Source of the DNA: Acholeplasmatales bacterium
GTDB lineage: Bacteria > Bacillota_I > Bacilli_A > Acholeplasmatales > Acholeplasmataceae
Direction of reading: 5' to 3'
Assembly: GCA_003249785.1 (NCBI GenBank)
Contig: QKIB01000044.1
Location: 1-47,719, forward strand
DNA length: 47,719 nucleotides
The notes beneath the pieces were generated by a model, which made no database searches, had not been told where the DNA came from, and saw only the letters and a list, made by a program, of their open reading frames with translations. Below, piece after piece: positions 8,892-16,235 of the stretch. Every line of letters begins with the position of its first letter. The stretch's first letter is position 1. A program made the position numbers and the translations under genes.

Positions 8892-9836
8892 TTATTTAGA
8901 TGGTTTGTTTTCTTTTGCGATTTCAGCAGCCATCAAAACTGTTGATGCGATATCGGTGATATCTGTAGGAACAACAATCTTTGTAGCCTGTCCGTTTGCA
9001 ACTTGAGCAAGTGCTTCAAGTGACTTAAGTGTCAAGACTGCTTGGTCAGCAGCAGCATCCTTAATCAATTTAATACCAAGTGCTTCAGCTTCCTTGATCT
9101 TGAAGATTGCGCTTGCTTCACCTTCTGCGTTTAGAATCTTTTGCTTCTTGGCAGCTTCAGCTCTAAGCAATACAGCTTCAGCTTCCCCTTCAGCTTCTAG
9201 AATCTTGGAACGCTTTTCACCTTCAGCAATCAGAATGGTCTGACGCTTTTCACGTTCTGCACGCATTTGTTTTTCCATCGAGTCACGAATGTCTTTTGGT
9301 GGAACAATGTTCTTTACTTCAACACGGTTGACTTTAATACCCCATGGGTCAGTTGCTTCATCAAGAATGACTCTCATCTTGGTGTTGATTAAGTCTCTGG
9401 ATGTCAATGTTTGGTCAAGGTCGAGTTCGCCGATGATGTTACGTAATGTCGTAGCTGAGATGTTTTCAATTGCCATCATTGGGTTTTCTACACCATAGGT
9501 GTAAGCTTTTGGATCGGTGATAGCAAAGAAGATGATAGTGTCGATTTGCATCGTAACGTTATCTTTGGTAATAACAGGTTGTGGATCGAAATCCTTAACT
9601 TGTTCCTTAAGGGATACGGTTCTAACAACACGGTCTAAAATTGGAACTAAGAAATGGATACCAACACCCCAAGTTGTGTAATAACCACCAAGACGTTCAA
9701 TAATGACCTTTTTGGTCTGAGTGACCAATCTGAAACTTGATGCAATGACGATTAACAAAATTGCAACAACAATGATGATTGTAATCTGTCCTGCTGTCAA
9801 AGCGATCGGACTAAGTAATGACTCAAATAATTTCAT
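8892..9836 (-). CDS. SPFH/Band 7 stomatin-like membrane scaffold protein (QmcA-like)
   Basis: It has 314 aa: an N-terminal membrane anchor (~residues 18-37), an SPFH/Band 7 domain (~38-190), a charged Glu/Ala-rich coiled coil of AEGE/AEAE repeats (~190-255), and a short hydrophobic tail. Family members oligomerise into cage-like assemblies that organise membrane microdomains and proteases. The NfeD gene immediately upstream in the same operon is the classic partner of stomatin-type SPFH proteins. AGAGG precedes the start. It is the last gene of the operon and is followed by a strong terminator. Confidence 0.9.
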   Translation of the reverse strand: MKLFESLLSPIALTAGQITIIIVVAILLIVIASSFRLVTQTKKVIIERLGGYYTTWGVGIHFLVPILDRVVRTVSLKEQVKDFDPQPVITKDNVTMQIDTIIFFAITDPKAYTYGVENPMMAIENISATTLRNIIGELDLDQTLTSRDLINTKMRVILDEATDPWGIKVNRVEVKNIVPPKDIRDSMEKQMRAEREKRQTILIAEGEKRSKILEAEGEAEAVLLRAEAAKKQKILNAEGEASAIFKIKEAEALGIKLIKDAAADQAVLTLKSLEALAQVANGQATKIVVPTDITDIASTVLMAAEIAKENKPSK

Positions 9837-9864
9837 ATCTTTACCTCTTTCTATTTATATATTT

Positions 9865-10296
9865 TTATTCTTCAACTTTTTCTAAAATAAGTTTGTTACC
9901 TTCAACATCAAGTACTCTGACTTTTTCGCCAACTTCAATGACTTGACTCGAAATGGCAGACCATTCACGGTTATTGACCTTGGCAGCTCCAATCACAAGG
10001 GGTTCGATCTTCTGTACACAAACACCGATGGAACCAATATATGTATCTACATTGGTCTTGATTTCATTTGTTTTGAAGTATTTCATGACGAGTGGTCGAG
10101 TGAAGAGTAGTGTGACTGCAGCAACCACCACGAACAGAATGACCTGAAGTGCAAATGTATTTGGGAAAATCAATGCGATGATAAAACTTGGAATCGCAGC
10201 GATTGCAAACCAAACACTCACCAAATTTGCTGTAGCAAATTCAATAAACAGGGCACTTAGAAAAATCCCTAACCACATCCATTGCATCCAATCCAT
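9865..10296 (-). CDS. nfeD: NfeD-family membrane protein (short form)
   Basis: It has 143 aa with two or three hydrophobic segments (about residues 5-70), then a C-terminal OB-fold domain containing the typical IGSIGVC and a final LDVEGNKLIL. It lacks the ClpP-like protease domain of long NfeD (1510-type) proteins, so it is the short form. Such proteins pair with SPFH proteins in membrane microdomains. GGAGG lies at the end of the preceding gene and the start is 1 nt from that gene's stop, so the two are translationally coupled. Confidence 0.88.
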   Translation of the reverse strand: MDWMQWMWLGIFLSALFIEFATANLVSVWFAIAAIPSFIIALIFPNTFALQVILFVVVAAVTLLFTRPLVMKYFKTNEIKTNVDTYIGSIGVCVQKIEPLVIGAAKVNNREWSAISSQVIEVGEKVRVLDVEGNKLILEKVEE

Positions 10297-10297
10297 C

Positions 10298-10672
10298 CTA
10301 TAATTCCTCCTTCATATCGATGACAAGTATTTGTTCTTTCTTGTCCCAATTTGCCTTGAATTTGTGTGTTTCAAACTCAAGGTTTAGATTTAGCCATTCG
10401 TCGACTTCCTCTAAAAATGCCTTGTTGGTCACGCGGCTGTAAGATGTACGAACTGTAATTCGATACTTTTTGTTTTCAGCAATATCGTGACGTAGCGCAT
10501 CGGCTTTACTCAGTGGTTTGACCACGATGAGTTTGTTCGCCTTGTCTAAACCCAACATGACACTATAGGCGGTTTCGAAAAATGTTGTAGCTGGTTTATT
10601 CAACGTGATGTTTCCAGCTGCAAAAGTCACAATGCAATCTTTTGGTTTTTCGTTAAACCAAGTAATTTCCAT
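10298..10672 (-). CDS. Hypothetical protein in the NfeD/stomatin operon
   Basis: It has 124 aa and I do not recognise it. It is soluble, without signal peptide or membrane segment, mixed alpha/beta, and acidic at the C-terminus. The ATG at 10672 was chosen because AGGAG is 8 nt upstream; an upstream in-frame GTG at 10681 abuts the same site. It is first in the operon under a good promoter and its 3' end contains the ribosome binding site of nfeD, so it is co-made with NfeD and the stomatin. A role in that system is inference from position only. Confidence 0.75.
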   Translation of the reverse strand: MEITWFNEKPKDCIVTFAAGNITLNKPATTFFETAYSVMLGLDKANKLIVVKPLSKADALRHDIAENKKYRITVRTSYSRVTNKAFLEEVDEWLNLNLEFETHKFKANWDKKEQILVIDMKEEL

Positions 10673-10695
10673 AGATATCACTCCTTACACTTCTT

Positions 10696-10723
10696 ATTAT
10701 ACACCGAATTATTTGAAATGCAA
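10696..10723 (-). promoter_or_regulatory. Promoter of the unknown-nfeD-stomatin operon
   Basis: On the minus strand TATAAT (plus 10696-10701) is preceded by TTGCAT (plus 10718-10723) with a 16-bp spacer. The start codon follows about 24 bp downstream of the -10. Confidence 0.65.
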
Positions 10724-10749
10724 GAAATATTACTAAAAATTATTAAATG

Positions 10750-11193
10750 TTATTTATCACATATTTCAATGACTTCGATTCCATAAGATACCGCTGCTTC
10801 ACTAATCATTAGTTCGTGTTCTTTATCTAATCTCTCTGCATCCTGCATGGATTCTGCTATATATGCTTTGAAATTACCAATAGAGTCTAAAGCAGCATAA
10901 GCGAATAATTTTGGATCTGTTATTTTATACGTTATTGTCATATCAAAATGTGTCCCATTTTCATTAGAAAAGAATGATGTATTGAATTTACTTTCTTCAA
11001 GAGAAACAACTTGAAGGACACGATCAATAATAGGAACAGTAAAATAGAATCCAGGTTGATCGATCAGCTTATAAAAACGGCCAAGTCTTTCAATAATATA
11101 GGCTTTGTTAGGTTGAATGATTCTTATGTTTGGAACAAGTAACAAAACCAGAAGAAAGATCAAGACAAGAACTGCTTTAAGAATATCTGACAT
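10750..11193 (-). CDS. Short SPFH-domain protein lacking the coiled-coil tail
   Basis: It has 147 aa: an N-terminal hydrophobic anchor (~residues 5-23), then the first three quarters of an SPFH/Band 7 domain (ERLGRFYKL, PGFYFTVPIIDRV). It ends at SYGIEVIEICDK, the point where full-length relatives continue into a long coiled coil. It is about half the length of the neighbouring stomatin. The sequence after the stop is only a short AT-rich spacer, so there is no frameshifted remainder. It may be a natural minimal SPFH protein or a truncated paralogue. GAGG 8 nt before the ATG suggests it is still translated. Confidence 0.7.
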   Translation of the reverse strand: MSDILKAVLVLIFLLVLLLVPNIRIIQPNKAYIIERLGRFYKLIDQPGFYFTVPIIDRVLQVVSLEESKFNTSFFSNENGTHFDMTITYKITDPKLFAYAALDSIGNFKAYIAESMQDAERLDKEHELMISEAAVSYGIEVIEICDK

Positions 11194-11221
11194 TGTGTTG
11201 CCTCTTTTCTATGTAGGGTCG

Positions 11222-11250
11222 TTGATAAATCGGTTTAAAAGTGGTATGAT
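11222..11250 (+). promoter_or_regulatory. Promoter of the thiT riboswitch transcript
   Basis: TTGATA (11222-11227), 17-bp spacer, TATGAT (11245-11250). Both hexamers match consensus at five of six positions. Confidence 0.85.
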
Positions 11251-11255
11251 ATGAT

Positions 11256-11344
11256 TGATCACTACGGGGAGCTCAATGCTGAGAGGACGAAAGTCGACCC
11301 GCGAACCTGATCTGGATGATACCAGCGGAGGGATAGGCGATATG
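11256..11344 (+). ncRNA. TPP (thiamine pyrophosphate) riboswitch
   Basis: The aptamer is recognisable from GGGGAGCTC, CTGAGAGGAC, the highly conserved AACCTGATCTGGAT, and ATACCAGCGGAGGGA. These are the two helical arms of a THI element in the right order. It lies just downstream of a strong promoter and ahead of a thiamine transporter. Bound TPP should favour the terminator at 11361-11393 and shut off thiT. The exact P1 ends are uncertain by a few bases. Confidence 0.95.
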
Positions 11345-11360
11345 AATACATATAACCTTC

Positions 11361-11393
11361 AATTTCTTTGGTATTCCATAGAAATTTTTTTAT
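11361..11393 (+). terminator. Riboswitch-controlled terminator
   Basis: A stem AATTTCT / AGAAATT (11361-11367 / 11380-11386) with inner TGG/CCA pairs is followed by a T run. It sits between the TPP aptamer and thiT, as expected for transcription attenuation. Confidence 0.8.
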
Positions 11394-11412
11394 TTCTTAG
11401 GAGGAAAAGAAA

Positions 11413-11982
11413 ATGCAAAAGAGTTTGGAATTGAAAAAACTCACAATGAGTAGTGCTTTTGTTGCTATTGCATTCGCAATAGAACTAGTTATTCGTTTTG
11501 TTTTACCGATGTTCAATATGCCATTTGGCGGGAACTTTATCGGATTATCGATGTTGCCACTTGTTTTAATCGGTTATTTTTACGGATTGAAATATGGCAT
11601 CATTTCTGGATTCGTTTATGGGGTGTTTGAAATCATACTAGCACCGAGTGGTTACATTGTGGGATGGTCATTCTTACTAGATTATCTTCTAGGATTTACC
11701 GCATATGGACTTACAGGATTTTTTATGGGTAAATTAGGTAGCATTAAATGGACAATCTTAGGTATAGGACTAGCAGGATTTGTTAGATATTTATCTGTAT
11801 CGCTTGCTGGTGTTATCTTTTGGAGTACAACCGCAGATTTCAATGCTTGGGTTTATTCCTTCATTACGTATAATTTGGGATATACATTTTCTACAACTGT
11901 GATTACTATACTGATTGCTGTACTTATTCGCAAGCGTATGGTGGATCTCAATGCGAATTATTTAGGTCTCAAAACAGCTTAG
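11413..11982 (+). CDS. thiT: Thiamine ECF transporter S component ThiT
   Basis: This is the substrate-binding membrane subunit of an energy-coupling-factor transporter that imports thiamine with the shared EcfA/A'/T module, which is not in this window. It has 189 aa and six hydrophobic segments. It resembles ThiT, including the N-terminal AFVAIAFAIELVI helix and a GGNFIGLSMLPLVLIGYFYG segment. The TPP riboswitch upstream independently supports thiamine as substrate. AGGAGG precedes the ATG. The 3' end overlaps the convergent recU gene by 14 bp. Confidence 0.93.
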   Translation: MQKSLELKKLTMSSAFVAIAFAIELVIRFVLPMFNMPFGGNFIGLSMLPLVLIGYFYGLKYGIISGFVYGVFEIILAPSGYIVGWSFLLDYLLGFTAYGLTGFFMGKLGSIKWTILGIGLAGFVRYLSVSLAGVIFWSTTADFNAWVYSFITYNLGYTFSTTVITILIAVLIRKRMVDLNANYLGLKTA

Positions 11983-12544
11983 TCTTAACAATCTTTAAAT
12001 AGTCAAGTCGTGGTTGATACCCAAATGGAATGAGATAAGCTTGCTCTTGAAAAGCAGAATAAGGGATGGATTTTCGTCCCTTTTCTTCGTCATGCTGAAG
12101 ATCCCAAAAGGCAAACAAGACCTTTGCGGGCAATAGGTAATATTCATTATATTTTTTGAAATGCACAATCAAAAAAGCTATCCCTTGTTGCTGATTAACT
12201 TGTTTGAGATGTTCAATCTGATGTTCATGCACGTTTTTTAATGGCATTGAAGTTTTAGAATTGGTCTCTTTAGCATCGAAATCAATGTATTTTCCTTGAT
12301 AGATGCCGTTAAAGTCGGTTGTTGAAGGAGTTTTATAATAAGCTTCTGTGATTTTAGCTTTGTTTCGAGCAGGATAGCTGACATTCACAACCTGAATTGG
12401 TGTCGGCTTTTTATGAATCACAGCAATCCCATGATTGAGATAGTATGTGTTGGTTGCTTCTATGTCAGATTCAAGGGTCATACCTAGGTTGGCATAGTTC
12501 GTTGTTTTCACTTGTGTTTTTCTCTTAATTGGGTAATTGATCAT
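11969..12544 (-). CDS. recU: Holliday junction resolvase RecU
   Basis: It cleaves Holliday junctions in recombination repair and chromosome segregation, replacing RuvC in Firmicutes and Mollicutes. It has 191 aa. Nuclease core motifs are visible: TTDFNGIYQGKYIDFDAKET (catalytic acidic residues and Lys), then PLKNVHEHQIEHLKQV and GRKSIPY. AGGTGA lies 7 nt upstream of the ATG. In Bacillus recU is next to ponA; here it sits alone between thiT and rnj. Confidence 0.93.
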   Translation of the reverse strand: MINYPIKRKTQVKTTNYANLGMTLESDIEATNTYYLNHGIAVIHKKPTPIQVVNVSYPARNKAKITEAYYKTPSTTDFNGIYQGKYIDFDAKETNSKTSMPLKNVHEHQIEHLKQVNQQQGIAFLIVHFKKYNEYYLLPAKVLFAFWDLQHDEEKGRKSIPYSAFQEQAYLIPFGYQPRLDYLKIVKTKLF

Positions 12545-12562
12545 GTTTATTCACCTATAAAC

Positions 12563-12571
12563 ATCATAACA
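12563..12571 (-). promoter_or_regulatory. Extended -10 promoter for recU
   Basis: On the minus strand TG-T-TATGAT, about 19 bp before the start codon. There is no convincing -35. Confidence 0.45.
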
Positions 12572-12590
12572 TAGTTTCAGTTCAAAATCA

Positions 12591-12618
12591 TTGTTATCTG
12601 ATAAAAATATGGTATAAT
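12591..12618 (+). promoter_or_regulatory. Promoter of rnj
   Basis: TTGTTA (12591-12596), 16-bp spacer, TATAAT (12613-12618). Transcription should start near 12625, which rules out the GTG at 12626 as a normal start. Confidence 0.75.
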
Positions 12619-12655
12619 AATCATAGTGAAAAACGTTACTGAAGGAAGTGATAGT

Positions 12656-14329
12656 TTGAGTGAAATTCGTTTTTTTGCTTTAGGCGGATTAGGCGAGAAC
12701 GGGAAGAATATGTATGCTGTCGAAGTTGATCGACAACTCTTCATCCTTGATGCCGGGATTAAATATCCAAGTTCCGAATTTTATGGGGTTGATGAAATCA
12801 TCCCAGATTATAAAATATTAATTCGTGCGAAAGACCGTATACGCGGTATTTTCCTTACGCACGCTCATGAGGACCATATCAGTGCTTTACCTCATATCTT
12901 AAAGGATCTTAATGTCCCTGTTTATGCAACCAATTTTACGATGCAAGTCGTTTCCGATATGTTGAAGGATGAGGGATATAATCTAGAAGAATTAACGTTG
13001 AACCGGATTTCTCAAAACAGCATCATCAAATTTGGTAATGTCAGAGTGACGTTTTTCAATACAACCCATTCTATTCCAGAATCCGTAGGGATTGCTATCC
13101 ACACGATTGATGGTGTTGTCGTATATACCAGTGACTTTACTTTCGATCAGTCTGGTGATTTGATGTATCAAACCGATTTCAGAAAGATTAATGAACTTGG
13201 AGAAAAACATGTTTTGGCATTGATTACAGAATCCTTAGGATCCACTTTAGAGCTTAATGGCGGTGTTAACAACACATTAATGCATAAACTGAATAGTGTT
13301 TATGCAAATGCAGACGGACGCATTATCGTGTCATTGTTCTCATCGGATTTGAGAAAGATCCAACGCATTATCGACATTTCATTAGCCCATCATAAACGGA
13401 TTGCGATAATAGGAAGAAGAGCACAACGCATCGTTGATATCGCGATTGAAGATGGCTATTTGAACATCCCCAAAGAATCTCTCATCAATTTAAGATATAT
13501 CGATGAAAAAAACAAGAATGATGATGCAGATATCGTTGCTTTGGTTACAGGAAACAGACATGAACCTTTCTTCATGCTACAAAGAATGTGCAAGAAATCT
13601 GACAGGTTGATTCATATCACTGAAGAAGATACTGTGATCTTGATGACCCCTCCAGTACCTGGTACTGAAAAAATGGCAGCCCGTACGCTTGATGTGCTTT
13701 ATCGAAGTGATGCACAAGTACAGATGATTGACAAACGCTTGTTGACATCAGCACATGCAACTGCGGATGAACTCAAGATGATGATGAATCTCTTGAAACC
13801 TAAATACATCATTCCAGTGATTGGTGAATATCGACATCAATATGGCGTCAAACGTTTGGCACATGAAATCGGTTATATCGATGATGATGTCTTCTTACTC
13901 GATAATGGTGACGTATTGACCATTAAAGATCAAGAAGCCTATGTATCAAAAAATGACATCAGCGTCGGGGAAATCCTGATCGATGGTACAGCTGTCGGTG
14001 ATGTCAATGACTTTGTCATGAAGGATAGAGAGTTGCTAGCAGAAGACGGGGCATTACTCATTGTAGCGCATGTTAATCCAAAGACGAAATCGATTCTTGG
14101 TGATGTTCAGATTGTAACAAAGGGATTTGTTTACATTCAAGAGTCAGAGCCACTCCTTGACAAAGTCAAGGAAATGTTCTTTGAAGTCAGTCAGAAACAT
14201 TTGGAAGGCAAATATATCAATTGGAATGAATACAAACGAGATGTTAGAAATGAAATCAATCGTTTCATCTATCAACAAACCAGAAGAAGCCCGATTACGA
14301 TTCCTGTCATCATCTCAACTGAAGTCTAA
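12656..14329 (+). CDS. rnj: Ribonuclease J
   Basis: This metallo-beta-lactamase/beta-CASP ribonuclease has 5'-exonuclease and endonuclease activity in mRNA decay and rRNA maturation. It has 557 aa, close to B. subtilis RNase J1 (555). Motif 2 is THAHEDH at residues 68-74. A beta-CASP domain follows, then a C-terminal domain. I chose the TTG at 12656 (MSEIRFFALGG) because GAAGGAAG lies about 7 nt upstream and it matches the usual N-terminus. A more upstream GTG would sit at the predicted transcription start. Only one RNase J appears in this window, so the J1/J2 assignment is open. Confidence 0.93.
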   Translation: MSEIRFFALGGLGENGKNMYAVEVDRQLFILDAGIKYPSSEFYGVDEIIPDYKILIRAKDRIRGIFLTHAHEDHISALPHILKDLNVPVYATNFTMQVVSDMLKDEGYNLEELTLNRISQNSIIKFGNVRVTFFNTTHSIPESVGIAIHTIDGVVVYTSDFTFDQSGDLMYQTDFRKINELGEKHVLALITESLGSTLELNGGVNNTLMHKLNSVYANADGRIIVSLFSSDLRKIQRIIDISLAHHKRIAIIGRRAQRIVDIAIEDGYLNIPKESLINLRYIDEKNKNDDADIVALVTGNRHEPFFMLQRMCKKSDRLIHITEEDTVILMTPPVPGTEKMAARTLDVLYRSDAQVQMIDKRLLTSAHATADELKMMMNLLKPKYIIPVIGEYRHQYGVKRLAHEIGYIDDDVFLLDNGDVLTIKDQEAYVSKNDISVGEILIDGTAVGDVNDFVMKDRELLAEDGALLIVAHVNPKTKSILGDVQIVTKGFVYIQESEPLLDKVKEMFFEVSQKHLEGKYINWNEYKRDVRNEINRFIYQQTRRSPITIPVIISTEV

Positions 14330-14333
14330 TAAA

Positions 14334-14369
14334 AACACTCGAACGATAATCGTTTGAGTGTTCTTTTTT
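14334..14369. terminator. Bidirectional terminator between rnj and rarA
   Basis: A 13-bp stem (14334-14346 / 14350-14362, one G-U pair) has a TAA loop. There are A and T runs on the two sides, serving both convergent genes. Confidence 0.9.
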
Positions 14370-15600
14370 ATCTTCTCTTGTTTTTGATTTTATCGAGAAT
14401 TTTCAACCGATCAGCAAGCGCCTTTTCATAACTAGACTCTTCTTTAGGATGATAATATGTTTTATTTTTGATTAAGTCAGGTAAATACGTTTGGTCATTG
14501 ATGGAGTCTTTGTCGTTGTGAGGATAATGATAGATCTCTGGGTTGAGCTTGATCTTTCTGTTGCTTGCTTGATCCGGGACTGTTCCAGTATCATTTTCCT
14601 GATAATCTGCTAAAGCATCATCAATCGCAGAGATTGCTGTATTTGATTTTGGAGAAATTGCCATATCGATGACGATGGCACCTAAAATGATTCTAGCTTC
14701 TGGTAGCCCAACTTTGATGGCTGCATCAGATGCATTTAGAACTTTACCACCCATCATTGGATTGGCGAGTCCGATATCTTCATAAGCGATGACTAAAAGT
14801 CTTCTAATGATGGATTGAAGATCTCCTAAGGTAATCAATCTTGCAAGATAGTGAACCGATGCATCAACATCAGAACCACGAATCGATTTTTGCAATGCAC
14901 TCAATAGATCATAAAAGTGATCTTCATGATCATCCAGGTCATGATTGATCTTTCCTGCAACACGATAGACAATTTGAGCAGTAAGTAGATCACCATCATT
15001 TAAAATGAGGGATGCACTTTCGAGAATATTCAGTGCAGTTCTGATTTCATGATTGGAGTATCTGATGATGGCTGAAACAGCATTTTTCTCAATTCTGATA
15101 TCCACATCCAGAGCTTTCAAACCATTCATGATGGCTTTTTCCATGGCTTCTTGATCAAGAGATTTCACCTCATAGAGGTGACATCTTGAGCGAATCGCCA
15201 TGTTGATGGATTGATAAGGATTTAAAGTTGTGAGTCCAATGACGGTTGCATTGCCATTTTCCATAAAGGGTAAAAGATAATCCTGGATATCAGTTTTCAT
15301 CCGATGGATTTCATCGATGACAATCAAAATATCATGGTATGATGTTGTGTCAATGATACTCTTTAATTTGGCTTTGGTATCTGTGGAGGCATTAAAAAAA
15401 TATGTATCCACACCTGATTGTTCTGCAAACAGTTGAGCAATGGTTGTTTTTCCAGTTCCTGGAGGTCCGTATAGGATAAAGGATAAAAGTTTCTTTTTTT
15501 CAAGCATTGCAATCAAAACACCATCCTTACCAACAAGATGGTCTTGACCGAAAACATCTTCAAATTTCTGAGGTCTCATACGGTATGCTAGTGGCTTCAT
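14368..15600 (-). CDS. rarA: Replication-associated recombination protein RarA (AAA+ ATPase)
   Basis: This AAA+ ATPase of the MgsA/WRNIP1 family acts at stalled replication forks. It has 410 aa. Walker A is YGPPGTGKTT and Walker B is IVIDEIHRM (Asp-Glu). The clamp-loader-like fold is followed by the C-terminal MgsA domain (HYLARLITLGDL, LPEARIILG). The start at 15600 gives MKPLAYRMRP, the typical N-terminus, with GGGTGA 6 nt upstream; ATG 15603 and GTG 15609 are alternatives. It is divergent from apt, with overlapping promoters. Confidence 0.92.
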   Translation of the reverse strand: MKPLAYRMRPQKFEDVFGQDHLVGKDGVLIAMLEKKKLLSFILYGPPGTGKTTIAQLFAEQSGVDTYFFNASTDTKAKLKSIIDTTSYHDILIVIDEIHRMKTDIQDYLLPFMENGNATVIGLTTLNPYQSINMAIRSRCHLYEVKSLDQEAMEKAIMNGLKALDVDIRIEKNAVSAIIRYSNHEIRTALNILESASLILNDGDLLTAQIVYRVAGKINHDLDDHEDHFYDLLSALQKSIRGSDVDASVHYLARLITLGDLQSIIRRLLVIAYEDIGLANPMMGGKVLNASDAAIKVGLPEARIILGAIVIDMAISPKSNTAISAIDDALADYQENDTGTVPDQASNRKIKLNPEIYHYPHNDKDSINDQTYLPDLIKNKTYYHPKEESSYEKALADRLKILDKIKNKRR

Positions 15601-15617
15601 CATTTTCACCCGATTAC

Positions 15618-15626
15618 ATTATAGCA
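15618..15626 (-). promoter_or_regulatory. Extended -10 promoter for rarA
   Basis: On the minus strand TG-C-TATAAT, a perfect -10 with a TG extension, about 18 bp before the start codon. Confidence 0.6.
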
Positions 15627-15629
15627 TAC

Positions 15630-15658
15630 TTGCTTAAAACTATTAAATAGAGTAAAAT
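15630..15658 (+). promoter_or_regulatory. Promoter of apt-rel-dtd
   Basis: TTGCTT (15630-15635), 17-bp spacer, TAAAAT (15653-15658). A 7-bp hairpin GTCCTTT / AAAGGAC (15675-15694) lies in the leader before the GGAGG. Confidence 0.6.
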
Positions 15659-15712
15659 GATATGGTAATAGATGGTCCTTTTTTTATAAAGGACACAGAT
15701 GGAGGAAAGAAT

Positions 15713-16225
15713 ATGAATTTGAAAGATTTTATCGCAGATGTACCTGATTTTCCAATTGAAGGTATTCTGTTTCGAGATATCACACCATTGATGTCCAACG
15801 GTGAAGCATACAAGTATGCTGCTGATCAATTTACCAAGTTTGCTCAAGAAAAAGGTGCGACGTTGATTGTCGGACCTGAAGCAAGAGGTTTCATTTTTGG
15901 TTGTCCAGTTGCAACCAACATTGGAATTGGATTTGCCCCTGTGAGAAAACCCGGGAAGTTACCTAGAGAAGCAGTCAGCATTTCCTATGACTTAGAATAT
16001 GGTAAAAATGAACTTTGTATGCATGCAGATGCAGTCAAAAAAGGCGATAAAGTCTTAATCGTTGATGACTTGTTAGCAACAGGTGGTACTGTTGATGCGA
16101 CCATCAAACTGGTTGAAAAATTAGGCGGTACAGTTGTTGGCTTGGCATTCCTCATTGAACTTGCAGATTTAAATGGAAGAGACAAATTGAAAGGTTATGA
16201 CATATTAACATTAATTACCTACTAG
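15713..16225 (+). CDS. apt: Adenine phosphoribosyltransferase
   Basis: It converts adenine plus PRPP to AMP (purine salvage). It has 170 aa, the standard length. The PRPP-binding motif is [13 protein letters not shown] (114-126), with the adenine-specific GPEARGF around 54-60. I chose the ATG at 15713 because GGAGG lies 8 nt upstream; the reading frame is open upstream to 15662 but without a site. It is followed by rel after 10 nt, the same apt-relA order as in B. subtilis. Confidence 0.96.
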   Translation: MNLKDFIADVPDFPIEGILFRDITPLMSNGEAYKYAADQFTKFAQEKGATLIVGPEARGFIFGCPVATNIGIGFAPVRKPGKLPREAVSISYDLEYGKNELCMHADAVKKGDKVLIVDDLLATGGTVDATIKLVEKLGGTVVGLAFLIELADLNGRDKLKGYDILTLITY

Positions 16226-16235
16226 GAGTGAAGTT

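Noticed and set aside
10681-10749. Remainder of a frameshifted SPFH gene after 10750
   Set aside because: The stretch is too short and AT-rich, contains a promoter for the next operon, and encodes nothing like a coiled coil.
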